A stretch of DNA of 60,664 bases, from NCBI GenBank assembly GCA_027623815.1, contig JAQBUV010000005.1, positions 1 through 60,664 on the forward strand, written 5' to 3'. Below are positions 27,097 to 35,148 of this stretch, one piece after another (the stretch's first letter is position 1; every line of letters begins with the position of its first letter). The stretch comes from Casp-Chloro-G3 sp002816715 (lineage in GTDB: Bacteria > Chloroflexota > Dehalococcoidia > Lucifugimonadales > UBA3495). A model generated the notes under the pieces. It made no database searches. It saw nothing but the letters and a program-made list of their open reading frames with translations, and was not told the DNA's origin. The position numbers and the translations under genes were made by a program.

Positions 27097-27462
27097 CTAG
27101 TGGGAAGTCGCCTTGATCAACAGACCGCGAGGGACTTCGGTTATATCCTGGTCTTTGGACTCCAGCCGCTCAATCAAAATTTCGGCAGCCTCCATCGGAT
27201 GGAACGACGACCCGCAGGTGAATATGTCTGCCGCCGCGTAACCGTACTCAGGCCAAGTGTGTATAGAGATATGAGACTCAGCAATAGACAGGATACCGGT
27301 TACACCTTGGGGACTGAATTGGTGAAACGACTCACCGACCACGTGGGCGCCGATGTCTTCGGCGGCTTGTAGCATAGAAGTGCGGACATATTCCAGATCA
27401 TTAAGAAGCTGGGGGTTACATTCTTTCAGTTCCAGCAGAACATGCTTTCCTAGTACATTCAA
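27097..27462 (-). CDS. speD: S-adenosylmethionine decarboxylase proenzyme
   Basis: Pyruvoyl enzyme making decarboxylated SAM for SpeE. 121 residues, the bacterial/archaeal class 1B (SpeH) size. The self-cleavage site is in AESHISIHTWPEYGYAAADIFTCG: cleavage before the Ser of ESHIS would generate the pyruvoyl group; the His and Cys of the motif are the expected proton donors. Starts at TTG 27462 with GGAGG 8 nt upstream. Confidence 0.94.
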   Translation of the reverse strand: MNVLGKHVLLELKECNPQLLNDLEYVRTSMLQAAEDIGAHVVGESFHQFSPQGVTGILSIAESHISIHTWPEYGYAAADIFTCGSSFHPMEAAEILIERLESKDQDITEVPRGLLIKATSH

Positions 27463-27513
27463 TCACCCGCCCTCCAATTAGATTGGGATAGCCCTGAATT
27501 CGGCAAGACACCA

Positions 27514-27542
27514 ATTGTATATGCACAGTAGTAGGGAAGCAA
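27514..27542 (-). promoter_or_regulatory. Possible promoter of speD-speE
   Basis: Minus strand: TTGCTT (27542-27537), 17-nt spacer, TACAAT (27519-27514). The -10 is good, the -35 matches only 3 of 6. It is 52 nt upstream of the speD start. Confidence 0.4.
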
Positions 27543-27686
27543 GACCCAATCGTTCCCATTTGCCCCGTGCATATCCGAGACAACAATGAGCACACCAACG
27601 ACTGCCAATATACACCGATAGAACCCAGGTAGAATGCACCCCAAATTAAACTAATGCGCCGGAAGCATTGGCCCGACACGCGACCA

Positions 27687-27715
27687 TTGACTGACGGTAG
27701 CCGCCTCGATACAAT
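27687..27715 (+). promoter_or_regulatory. Promoter of the PHP-domain gene, apparently leaderless
   Basis: Plus strand: -35 TTGACT (27687-27692), 17-nt spacer, -10 TACAAT (27710-27715). The ATG at 27728 begins only 12 nt after the -10, so the transcript would have about 5 nt of leader and no ribosome binding site. Confidence 0.6.
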
Positions 27716-27727
27716 CAGAGGCACTTT

Positions 27728-28423
27728 ATGGCCCGCTTGTTTGACCTCCACATCCACACCACCAAGGGAAGCGCTGACAGCAGCCTCTCCCCGGAAGACC
27801 TGATTCTTGAAGCTGAACGGCTTGGCCTGCGCGGACTTTGCATCACCGAGCACAGCGGCCCCTGGGATCGGCACGAATTTGAGCGGTTCGCCAGCCGCCA
27901 CAATGTGGTCTTAGTACGAGCAATGGAAGCGGACACCGACCTGGGCCATATGCTGGCTTTTGGGATTGACCGCTATCAGTCGGGGTTCAACAAAGCTGAG
28001 GAACTCTGCCGGGCGGCCAACGCCGTCGGTGGGTTCGTAGTCAGCGCCCATCCCTTCCGGGGCGTGCTGGGACAACACATGCGGGAGCGTCCCTACCTTT
28101 ATCGAACTCAGCCCGACCCACTGCCCAAGGTACCCAGCGACGCGCTAGACCACCCGGTGTTCAAGCTGGCCCACGCGGTTGAGGTCGCCAACGGCGGCAC
28201 CTCCGATGATGAAAATCGCTTTGCCATGCAGGTAGCCGGACTACTGAAAATTCCTTTGACCGGCGGCAGCGATGCCCATTCCACCCACGGCTTGGGCAAG
28301 TTCGTGACCGCCTTTCGGGATGAAATTAACACTGAGGCTGAGTTTCTGAAAGGTCTGCACAGCGGGACATTCTATCCGGCGGTTGGCCTTCGTGAAGGTA
28401 ACCTGCGGCCCTATACCGGGTAG
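27728..28423 (+). CDS. PHP-domain metal-dependent phosphoesterase
   Basis: 231 residues. Polymerase-and-histidinol-phosphatase fold: DLHIHTTKGSADSSLSPEDLI (the HxH motif), GLCITEHSGPW with the metal-binding Glu-His, a later SAHPFRG, a central VEVANGG, and the terminal GGSDAHSTHGLGKFVTAF with Asp and His ligands. Full metal-ligand set seems present, so probably active. Substrate unknown; relatives act on phosphoesters such as nucleotides. Single-gene unit. Confidence 0.85.
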   Translation: MARLFDLHIHTTKGSADSSLSPEDLILEAERLGLRGLCITEHSGPWDRHEFERFASRHNVVLVRAMEADTDLGHMLAFGIDRYQSGFNKAEELCRAANAVGGFVVSAHPFRGVLGQHMRERPYLYRTQPDPLPKVPSDALDHPVFKLAHAVEVANGGTSDDENRFAMQVAGLLKIPLTGGSDAHSTHGLGKFVTAFRDEINTEAEFLKGLHSGTFYPAVGLREGNLRPYTG

Positions 28424-28501
28424 TGAGTACTTGGAGTTCACAGCTGGCTTAAACCGCCACGTATACAGCGGTGGATTGTTGAAATCCGGGACTTAAGAAT
28501 C

Positions 28502-28628
28502 TATCTCAAAACTCTGGGTATTATACTCTGAGTATTTCTGGGAAATAATCCTTCGACAAGCTCAGGATGAGCGGATTAGGGAGCCAGCCCCCGCTCGTAT
28601 TGAGCCTGTCGCACCACGTTTTGAGATA
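28502..28628 (-). repeat. MITE-like dispersed repeat, copy A (127 bp)
   Basis: Flanked by perfect 11-bp terminal inverted repeats, TATCTCAAAAC (28502-28512) and GTTTTGAGATA (28618-28628). Inside is an imperfect palindrome of about 21-bp arms, CGACAAGCTCAGGATGAGCGG against CCGCTCGTATTGAGCCTGTCG. A second copy in the opposite orientation is at 55103-55235. This element fills most of the 306-nt gap upstream of dinG; the rest of the gap shows nothing clear. Confidence 0.75.
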
Positions 28629-28729
28629 ATTACTAAGCCAGCCTGAGAATCCTCTTTGGGAATACTTGGGAGCACAAAATAATAAACGCGGAATTTCCGC
28701 CCGGACGGGTTTAGGGAAGGTGGTGGGCT

Positions 28730-31579
28730 ATGTTCATGGACCAAGCATTAATATCTGAGCAAGTTGTTGACCGGATCTTTGTTGCTCTCGACCTGGAAAC
28801 CACCGGTCTCGATTCGAATCGGGACTCGATCATCGAGATTGGTGCGGTCAAGTTCCAAGACGACCAGGTTATTGACACCTTCCAGACCTTCGTTAATCCG
28901 GGACGAAACATCCCTGAATTCATCCAGCGTCTGACCGGAATATCTCCCGACCGGGTGAAACGGGCGCCAAATTTTAACGCGGTGATGGATGATCTAGAGT
29001 CATTTCTGGAAGGACATCCAATTGTGGGTCACAACATTGCCTTCGACTTGAAGTTTCTAGACTCCCACGGCTTGACTCTCGCCAATCCTAGCCACGACAC
29101 CTGGGATTTAGCCTCAGTTTTCCTGCCCACCACCAATGAATACTCGCTAAGGTACCTGGCCAAGCTGCTGGGTGCGGAGCACACCAATCCCCACCGCGCC
29201 CTGGATGACGCCCAGGCAACGCGTGAGGTGTTTGTCAGCCTGTTGCGCCAAGCATCGGAACTGGATCCGGGACTGCTGGCCCACATCACCAATCTTTCCA
29301 ACCGTAGCCGCTGGGCAATGGCCTCGCTCTTAGCCGGAGTCGAAGGTAAAAATGGAAACGGGAATGGCACCTCGGCCTTTGGGTTAACCGGACTGAACCT
29401 GGAATACCTATCAACTCGCCTGGGACGCCCCGAACGACGGCGCTTCGACACAGAACTGGCCCACCTGGATGAAAAGAAAATCACCAACCTCCTGGAAGCC
29501 GACGGCCCCTTCTCCAAAGTTTTTCCAGGGTTCGAGCACCGCCCGGAGCAGTTGGAGATGCTTTCCAAAGTCACTGAGGCGATCTACCAGGGTCACCATC
29601 TGGTGGTAGAAGGCGGCACCGGCGTGGGCAAATCAATGGCCTACCTTTTACCCGCTGCCATCTTCGCCGCGTCCAAGGGGCAGCGCGTGGTGATTTCCAC
29701 CAACACCATCAACCTGCAAGAGCAGTTGATGCGCAAAGACATTCCGGCGGTGATAGAGGTGCTGGAAGGCGCAGGACTGGTCAAAGAAGGCTTGATTCAG
29801 GCAGCGCTCCTGAAAGGCCGGGGCAATTACCTGTGCCTGCACCGTTGGGGATACCTGGCCCGCAGCGAAAACCCGTCGGTGGACGACGCCAGGCTGCTGG
29901 GTAAGACCTCGGTGTGGCTTCAGGAAACTACCACTGGTGACCGCAGCGAGATCAACCTTTCTGGTCGAGACGCTTTTACCTGGAGCAAAGTCTCGGCGGG
30001 AGACAAAGGCTGGTGTCCCGGTCTTAGAAACGGCGGCCCCTGCTTCTTGCGCAGCGCCCGTGAAAAAGCCGATCAGGCGCACATTGTGGTGGTGAACCAC
30101 GCTCTGCTGCTGTCCGACCTGATGCACGGCGGCAGCCTCATCCCCGACTACCAGTACTTGATTATTGACGAGGCCCACAATCTGGAAGAGGAAGCCACCA
30201 AGCAATTTGGCTTCGAGATTACTCCAGAGCGACTCCAAGACGAGCTTGAGCCGCTCTCCCGCCTGACCACTCAGGTGCGGGTTGCTCTCAGCACTGAGGA
30301 CCTGGCATCGGTAGCCCGGCAAAACGGCGACCGGTCGGTGGCCGATATCGAGTCGCTGGTGCCCCACCTGCGGGAACTCTGGGCGCGCTTGTGGAGTGAG
30401 ACCGAGCGGTTTCTGGAATCCCAGCGTTCCGGTGGCGGTGGCGACAATTCTCAGTTGCTGATTACAACGCCAATGCGAAACCAGAAGTCTTGGGCCGACC
30501 TGACCCTGGCCTGGGAAAACCTGGACGTTACCCTGGGACAGGCGATCAACCGTATCGCCCAGGTTCAACGTTTTCTTGAGGGAGCTAACCTACCCGCCGT
30601 TGGCGACTCGGACACGCTGACAATGGAAGCCGCCAATATCCAGGAGGCCTTCAGCCAGCTCCGGGTGAACATGTCTTCGGTGATTGGCACCTCCGACGAG
30701 CAAAGCATAATTTGGATCGCCCGTGACCAGTATAAGAATAATGATGTATCGCTACACGCCGCTCCTTTGCAAGTCAGTACCGCCCTGGAGGAGCAGCTCT
30801 TCTCCAAAAAGGAAAGCGTCGTGCTGACCAGCGCCACGCTGAGCACTCAGGGAACTTTCGAATATGTTCGTGGCCGTTTGGGCCTGGGCGAAGAAACCGA
30901 GGAGTTGCTGGTCGGCTCTCCCTTCGACTACCAGAAGGCCGCGCTGCTGATGATCCCCGACGATATGCCCCAGCCAAATTCGGACAAGTATGTTGAATCA
31001 ATGTCCAGGGTGATGGTTGAGTTGGGCAAGTCGCTGAGCGGACACACCATGGCCCTGTTCACCTCCTACTCGGCCCTGCGGTCGGTAGCCCAGCAAATAC
31101 GTTCCTCGCTGATAGTAGAAGGCATCGAAGTGCTGGCGCAGGGGGTAGATGGTTCACCGCAGCAACTAACCCGCCGGTTCATCGAGAACCCCAAGGCTGT
31201 GCTGCTGGGCACCAGCAGCTTTTGGGAAGGGGTGGATTTCCCCAGCGGCGTGCTCAAGGCCCTGGTGCTAACCCGTCTGCCCTTTCAGGTTCCTTCTGAT
31301 CCAATAGTGAAGGCCCGCTCCGACCAGTACGAAGACGCTTTCAAGGAATATTCCATCCCCCAGGCGGTGCTGCGTTTCCGGCAGGGCATTGGGCGGCTGA
31401 TCCGCAACAAGGGCGACAAGGGAGCCATCGTGGTGCTGGACCGCCGAATAACCGGGCGTTCTTATGGGCAGGCGTTCTTAAGTTCGATACCACCTTGCAA
31501 TTTGAAACCGAGCAGCCTGGCAACGGTTGGGACGCTGGCGGCGGAGTGGATTGGGGAAAACCGTGGAAGTAACCATTGA
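28730..31579 (+). CDS. dinG: DinG-family helicase with N-terminal DEDD exonuclease domain
   Basis: 949 residues. Residues about 10-180 are a DnaQ-like 3'-5' exonuclease: VALDLETTGLDSNRDSIIEIG, HNIAFDLKFLDSHG and HRALDDAQAT. Then a superfamily 2 XPD/DinG helicase: Walker A GGTGVGKS near 295, DEAH near 480, SATLSTQGTF, GTSSFWEGVDFPSG, and RFRQGIGRLIRNKGDKGAIVVLDRR (motif VI). In the Fe-S region only three cysteines are seen (NYLCLHRW, GWCPG, GGPCF), where Fe-S members have four. Such exonuclease-helicase fusions are typical of Gram-positive-type DinG. Ends with TGA. Confidence 0.93.
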   Translation: MFMDQALISEQVVDRIFVALDLETTGLDSNRDSIIEIGAVKFQDDQVIDTFQTFVNPGRNIPEFIQRLTGISPDRVKRAPNFNAVMDDLESFLEGHPIVGHNIAFDLKFLDSHGLTLANPSHDTWDLASVFLPTTNEYSLRYLAKLLGAEHTNPHRALDDAQATREVFVSLLRQASELDPGLLAHITNLSNRSRWAMASLLAGVEGKNGNGNGTSAFGLTGLNLEYLSTRLGRPERRRFDTELAHLDEKKITNLLEADGPFSKVFPGFEHRPEQLEMLSKVTEAIYQGHHLVVEGGTGVGKSMAYLLPAAIFAASKGQRVVISTNTINLQEQLMRKDIPAVIEVLEGAGLVKEGLIQAALLKGRGNYLCLHRWGYLARSENPSVDDARLLGKTSVWLQETTTGDRSEINLSGRDAFTWSKVSAGDKGWCPGLRNGGPCFLRSAREKADQAHIVVVNHALLLSDLMHGGSLIPDYQYLIIDEAHNLEEEATKQFGFEITPERLQDELEPLSRLTTQVRVALSTEDLASVARQNGDRSVADIESLVPHLRELWARLWSETERFLESQRSGGGGDNSQLLITTPMRNQKSWADLTLAWENLDVTLGQAINRIAQVQRFLEGANLPAVGDSDTLTMEAANIQEAFSQLRVNMSSVIGTSDEQSIIWIARDQYKNNDVSLHAAPLQVSTALEEQLFSKKESVVLTSATLSTQGTFEYVRGRLGLGEETEELLVGSPFDYQKAALLMIPDDMPQPNSDKYVESMSRVMVELGKSLSGHTMALFTSYSALRSVAQQIRSSLIVEGIEVLAQGVDGSPQQLTRRFIENPKAVLLGTSSFWEGVDFPSGVLKALVLTRLPFQVPSDPIVKARSDQYEDAFKEYSIPQAVLRFRQGIGRLIRNKGDKGAIVVLDRRITGRSYGQAFLSSIPPCNLKPSSLATVGTLAAEWIGENRGSNH

Positions 31580-32408
31580 CCCACCTTTCGATCTAGCGTC
31601 CACCCTGGAAAGCGGCCAAGCCCACCGCTGGCGCAAGGAAGACGAAGGGTGGTACTCAGGCGTGGTGCGGGGCAACTTCATCAAAATGCGCCAGTCCGAA
31701 CATGGCGTTGAGTTCCGCGCGCAACCCTGGCCCGAAACCTCGGTGATTCCCATCCTGCAAAGCTACTTCCGGTTGGACGACGACCTCAACGCCATCTACC
31801 AGGAGATAACCCAAGACCAGCGGGTAGCCACTATGGTCAATCGGTATTCTGGACTGCGAGTGCTGCGTCAGGAGCCCTGGGAGTGCCTGGTCGCCTTCAT
31901 TTGCTCGGCCAACTCCAACATCAAACGCATCCACCAGGTCATGGAGAAGATGGCCGAGGGCTTCGGCGAACCCATCGTCATGGAAGGCGAGGTGCGTCAC
32001 GCATTCCCCACTCCTATCCAGTTGGTTGAAGCGGGGGAGCAGGAACTGCGCCGGCTGGGGCTAGGGTTCAGGGCGCCCTACGTGGACAAGGCTACCCGGC
32101 GGGTGGTGGAGAAGCTGCTGGACTTAGATGAGCTGATCGACATGCCCTACGACGAGGCCAAGGCAAGGCTGATGGAGTGCGTGGGCATTGGCCCAAAAAT
32201 CGCCGACTGCATCCTGGTATTTTCACTGGAAAAGATGGAAGCCTTTCCAATTGATGTTTGGGTGCGCCGCGCCTTGGCCGAGTGGTACTTCCCCGGCGAG
32301 AAGACCCCCAGCAACCAGGCGCTGTCGGAATGGGCGCACGACCACTTTGGGCGCTACGCTGGTTACTCTCAGCAATATTTGTTTCACGGGAGGAGGCTGG
32401 AGAAGTAG
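31563..32408 (+). CDS. OGG1-type 8-oxoguanine DNA glycosylase/AP lyase
   Basis: 281 residues from GTG 31563 (TTG at 31551 or 31527 are alternatives), overlapping the dinG end by 17 nt. N-terminal OGG domain PPFDLASTLESGQAHRWRK, then the HhH-GPD glycosylase domain: CSANSNIKRIHQVMEK, CVGIGPKIADCILVFSLEKMEAFPIDVWVRRAL. The Lys of GPKIADC (about residue 210) matches the catalytic Schiff-base lysine and the Asp of PIDVW (about 229) the catalytic aspartate. Excises 8-oxoG from DNA. A eukaryote-like subfamily also found in some bacteria. Coupled with dinG as a DNA repair pair. Confidence 0.9.
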   Translation: MEVTIDPPFDLASTLESGQAHRWRKEDEGWYSGVVRGNFIKMRQSEHGVEFRAQPWPETSVIPILQSYFRLDDDLNAIYQEITQDQRVATMVNRYSGLRVLRQEPWECLVAFICSANSNIKRIHQVMEKMAEGFGEPIVMEGEVRHAFPTPIQLVEAGEQELRRLGLGFRAPYVDKATRRVVEKLLDLDELIDMPYDEAKARLMECVGIGPKIADCILVFSLEKMEAFPIDVWVRRALAEWYFPGEKTPSNQALSEWAHDHFGRYAGYSQQYLFHGRRLEK

Positions 32409-32410
32409 GA

Positions 32411-33442
32411 TTAAGGCCTCAACAGCAGCTTCCCGAAAAAATTGGTGTCCGCCATTGCCTGGTGCGCAGCGGCGGCCTCAGCCAGCGGAAACACCTGATG
32501 CACCACCGGGTGGATCACTCCCCGGTTCAGCATCGCCACAATCTCCCGCATATCCTCGTTGGTGCCCATGAAGCCGCCGTAAATTTCAATCTGACGGGTA
32601 AACAACAGCCCTAAATGCAGCTCGGCCCGCAGTCCGGTAGTCGCACCGCAAATGGTGTAGCGGCCACCCGGTCTCAGCGAACCAAAAGCGGCGGTGAAAA
32701 ACTCGGCCCCCACGTGGTCCAACACCACGTCCACACCCTTGCCGCCGGTGATGGCTTTGACCCGCTCGGCGATGTCTTCCTCTTTGTAGTTGATCACCTC
32801 GTCGGCCCCCAAGCTACGGGCCTGGGCCGCTTTCTCGGAGGTGCTGGTGGTGGCAATTACCCGGGCTCCCACCACCTTCTTGGCCACCTGTATCGCCGCA
32901 GTCCCCACCCCGGCAGAAGCCGATAGGACTAACACCGTCTCCCAGGGTTTGAGCTGGGCACGACGCACTAACAAGTTCCAGACCGGCAGGAACGTGGTCG
33001 GCGCGGCGGCGGCTTCTTCGTAAGACACGGCCTCGGCAATGGGGTGGGCGTTCACCGCCGGCACCGCAATGTATTCGGCGTAGCTGCCATCGACGGCGCT
33101 GCCCATGAACTGAGGCGGCGGCGCGGCGGCCTCGGGCGGGTACGCGCCAAGCTGCATCGGATCGATCAGGGGATTGACCACCACCCGGTCGCCGGCTTTC
33201 AGGCCGAGGACGCTATCACCGACTTCCAGCACGTCACCGGCGCAGTCACCGCCCAGAATCAACGGTGGCGGAAAGTCACGGCGCAGTCCGCGTCCGCCTT
33301 CCCTGGTAAACAGGTCCAGCCGGTTCAACGCCGACGCCCGCACCTTAACTTTAACTTCGTTAGGCTTGATCGCCGGATCGGGCCGGTCTCCGTAGATCAA
33401 TACCTCCGGCCCTCCGTGGGCTTCAATGTATACAGCTTTCAT
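32411..33442 (-). CDS. MDR-superfamily alcohol dehydrogenase/quinone oxidoreductase-like protein
   Basis: 343 residues. N-terminal GroES-like domain (KAVYIEAHGGPEVL, ASALNRLDLFTREGG), LILGGDCAGDVLEVG, and a C-terminal Rossmann domain (LVLSASAGVGTAAIQVAKKVVGARVIATTSTSEKAAQARSLGADEVINYKEED in fragments). The structural-zinc loop is replaced by MQLGAYPPEAAAPPPQFMG with no cysteines, and the catalytic-zinc Cys position is Asn (ASALNRLD). So it is probably a zinc-free NADPH quinone/enone reductase, not an alcohol dehydrogenase. Stand-alone minus-strand gene. Confidence 0.85.
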   Translation of the reverse strand: MKAVYIEAHGGPEVLIYGDRPDPAIKPNEVKVKVRASALNRLDLFTREGGRGLRRDFPPPLILGGDCAGDVLEVGDSVLGLKAGDRVVVNPLIDPMQLGAYPPEAAAPPPQFMGSAVDGSYAEYIAVPAVNAHPIAEAVSYEEAAAAPTTFLPVWNLLVRRAQLKPWETVLVLSASAGVGTAAIQVAKKVVGARVIATTSTSEKAAQARSLGADEVINYKEEDIAERVKAITGGKGVDVVLDHVGAEFFTAAFGSLRPGGRYTICGATTGLRAELHLGLLFTRQIEIYGGFMGTNEDMREIVAMLNRGVIHPVVHQVFPLAEAAAAHQAMADTNFFGKLLLRP

Positions 33443-33481
33443 CAGATTTTCGTCTCCAAAATAATAGCGAGAGGTGACGCT

Positions 33482-33706
33482 CTAAGGCCGCCGACCCTCG
33501 TAACAGTCATTGCACAGAAACACAATGGCCAGCGCGTCTTCGTGGCTGGCGATACGACCGCACAGGGGTATATCGCTGCCCTCTGTCCAGGGGCGGTGGA
33601 ACCCGCCGCCGCACATCTGACAGGAAGTCTGATGAACCCCATCCAGCGGGCCGTCGCAGATTACGCACGATTCCTGATCCAACTCTTGATCTACAGCCTC
33701 AGACAT
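33482..33706 (-). CDS. Small zinc-ribbon-like protein
   Basis: 74 residues from ATG 33706, chosen because GGGAGAG lies close upstream (ATG 33748 is possible). Cysteines pair as CVIC, CQMC and CNDC plus one more in PLCGR, with a His (GFHRPW), so one or two zinc sites are likely. The start overlaps the end of the CCA-adding gene by 8 nt, so the two are coupled. Family not recognised; possibly nucleic-acid binding. Confidence 0.62.
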   Translation of the reverse strand: MSEAVDQELDQESCVICDGPLDGVHQTSCQMCGGGFHRPWTEGSDIPLCGRIASHEDALAIVFLCNDCYEGRRP

Positions 33707-34892
33707 CTTCTCTCCCGGCCAGAATCCTTCGCACCAATTGTCGCTCATCCTCTTCGGATTCCACCAGGCGGTCCAGTTTTGCCGTCCGCAATTTCCCCAG
33801 TATGCGACCGACCAGAGGGCCTTCAGTGACTCCCATAGCCAGCATCGAGTCGCCGTCCAAAATAGGATTAACCTGACACAATTCGGTCAGATACAGATCG
33901 AGTCTTTGCGACACCACGCCCGGGCGGCCAATCTGCGAGACGGCTGCTATTGCTTCTTCTGAGCGACCTTCAAGCAACTGGCATATCTCCGAGTTTGGCA
34001 GAGTAGCCGACGAAAACTGGGGTACAAGTTGCCTCAATTCCCCGGTGTCCTGTACTACTTTAGCCCAATGACCGGGCAAGTTAAAACGCTGGATGACCCC
34101 TTCGGCGTCCTGTGACGACAGGGGGTAGGCCAGCGCCGCCAAATACAGCATTGAGCTTGAGTGATTATCTCCGCTTGACCTGGAATCCAGGGATAATATT
34201 GGGGTCTGATCGATCAAAGCTGGATGGATGGCTTTCAGGACTCCCAGATCAATCGCCCGTGCTAAAGCCGGGCCGGGATGCTGCTCAGCCAAGATTCGTT
34301 CCAGTTCGTGGCGCAGCCGATCACCGCTGACCGCATCCATATAACCGCTGGCCAGAGCGTGCCGCAAGTGGGCTTTACTTTCTATTTCCAAAGCGAATCC
34401 AAACCGCTGCTCGTATCGCACTGCCCGCAGCATACGAGTTGGGTCATCGGCAAAGCTTAGCGGGTGCAGGGTTCGGATCAAGCCTTTGCCCAATTCATCG
34501 ATACCGTGATGCTCGTCGATAGGCTGGGGGACAGACTGGAACAGAGGCAAAGCCAGGGTGTTGATGGAAAAGTCGCGGCGGGCCAGGTCATCGTGTATCG
34601 TGCCGGGTGAAACCTCCGGCAGCGCGCCAGGGGCTGAATACACTTCCTGGCGAGCCGTTACCAGGTCAATATGACAATCTTCGTGGGACACGGTGGCGGT
34701 GCCAAAACGGTCATGTACCACCAAATGCCAGCCCAGTTCCCGCGCCAACTCCGAGGCCAGTTGCGGCGCGTCGCCTTCCAGCACAAAGTCCAGGTCAGTA
34801 GTCGGAGCACCCAACAGCACATCGCGAACCGGGCCGCCCACCAGGTACACCGGCAAAGATTCGGCCAAGGCTCTCTGGCGAAGGGTTTTCAA
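33699..34892 (-). CDS. CCA-adding enzyme/poly(A) polymerase family nucleotidyltransferase
   Basis: 397 residues from TTG 34892. Class II nucleotidyltransferase fold: VYLVGGPVRDVLLGAPTTDLDFVLEGDA with the DLD metal site, HDRFGTATVSHEDCHIDLVTARQEVY, and RRDFSINTLAL. The C-terminal part contains the helical RNA-binding region and an end (KLDRLVESEEDERQLVRRILAG). CCA addition to tRNA is the likely role, but poly(A) polymerase or a split A/CC enzyme cannot be excluded. The frame is open 25 codons further upstream to an ACG right after AGGAGG; see the findings. Confidence 0.88.
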   Translation of the reverse strand: MKTLRQRALAESLPVYLVGGPVRDVLLGAPTTDLDFVLEGDAPQLASELARELGWHLVVHDRFGTATVSHEDCHIDLVTARQEVYSAPGALPEVSPGTIHDDLARRDFSINTLALPLFQSVPQPIDEHHGIDELGKGLIRTLHPLSFADDPTRMLRAVRYEQRFGFALEIESKAHLRHALASGYMDAVSGDRLRHELERILAEQHPGPALARAIDLGVLKAIHPALIDQTPILSLDSRSSGDNHSSSMLYLAALAYPLSSQDAEGVIQRFNLPGHWAKVVQDTGELRQLVPQFSSATLPNSEICQLLEGRSEEAIAAVSQIGRPGVVSQRLDLYLTELCQVNPILDGDSMLAMGVTEGPLVGRILGKLRTAKLDRLVESEEDERQLVRRILAGREDV

Positions 34893-34991
34893 GAATATGA
34901 GGTTGCTGCCACCGATGCTTTTTTCGATAGCCTGGAGAGTATTGGGGATGTGCCGCAGCTTCCGCGTGGGAGGGCCTCCTGTCTGCCGCCT

Positions 34992-34997
34992 ATTATA
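34992..34997 (-). promoter_or_regulatory. Extended -10 promoter of the CCA-adding gene
   Basis: Minus strand TATAAT (34997-34992) preceded by TGC, an extended -10 element; the -35 region is poor. An AGGAGG ribosome binding site lies at 34980-34975, just downstream. Confidence 0.6.
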
Positions 34998-35088
34998 GCA
35001 TGGCGGTGACCACGCTTTGGGTTCCAGGCGTCGCCGAAACGAAACAACCTGATAGCCAACGAGCCACCTTGGACATCAACGGCCGCTA

Positions 35089-35097
35089 TGCTACAAT
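35089..35097 (+). promoter_or_regulatory. Extended -10 promoter of the DsbA-selenoprotein gene
   Basis: Plus strand TG-C-TACAAT (TACAAT at 35092-35097), divergent from the promoter at 34992-34997 on the other strand. AGGAGGT lies at 35138-35143, shortly before the ATG at 35149. Confidence 0.55.
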
Positions 35098-35148
35098 CCT
35101 GACAGCGCATCCGTGGGTTTCTACGAGCACAATTTCAGGAGGTAGAGC

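Noticed and set aside
29648..30568. 306-codon open frame on the minus strand
   Set aside because: Antisense to dinG with no domain pattern.
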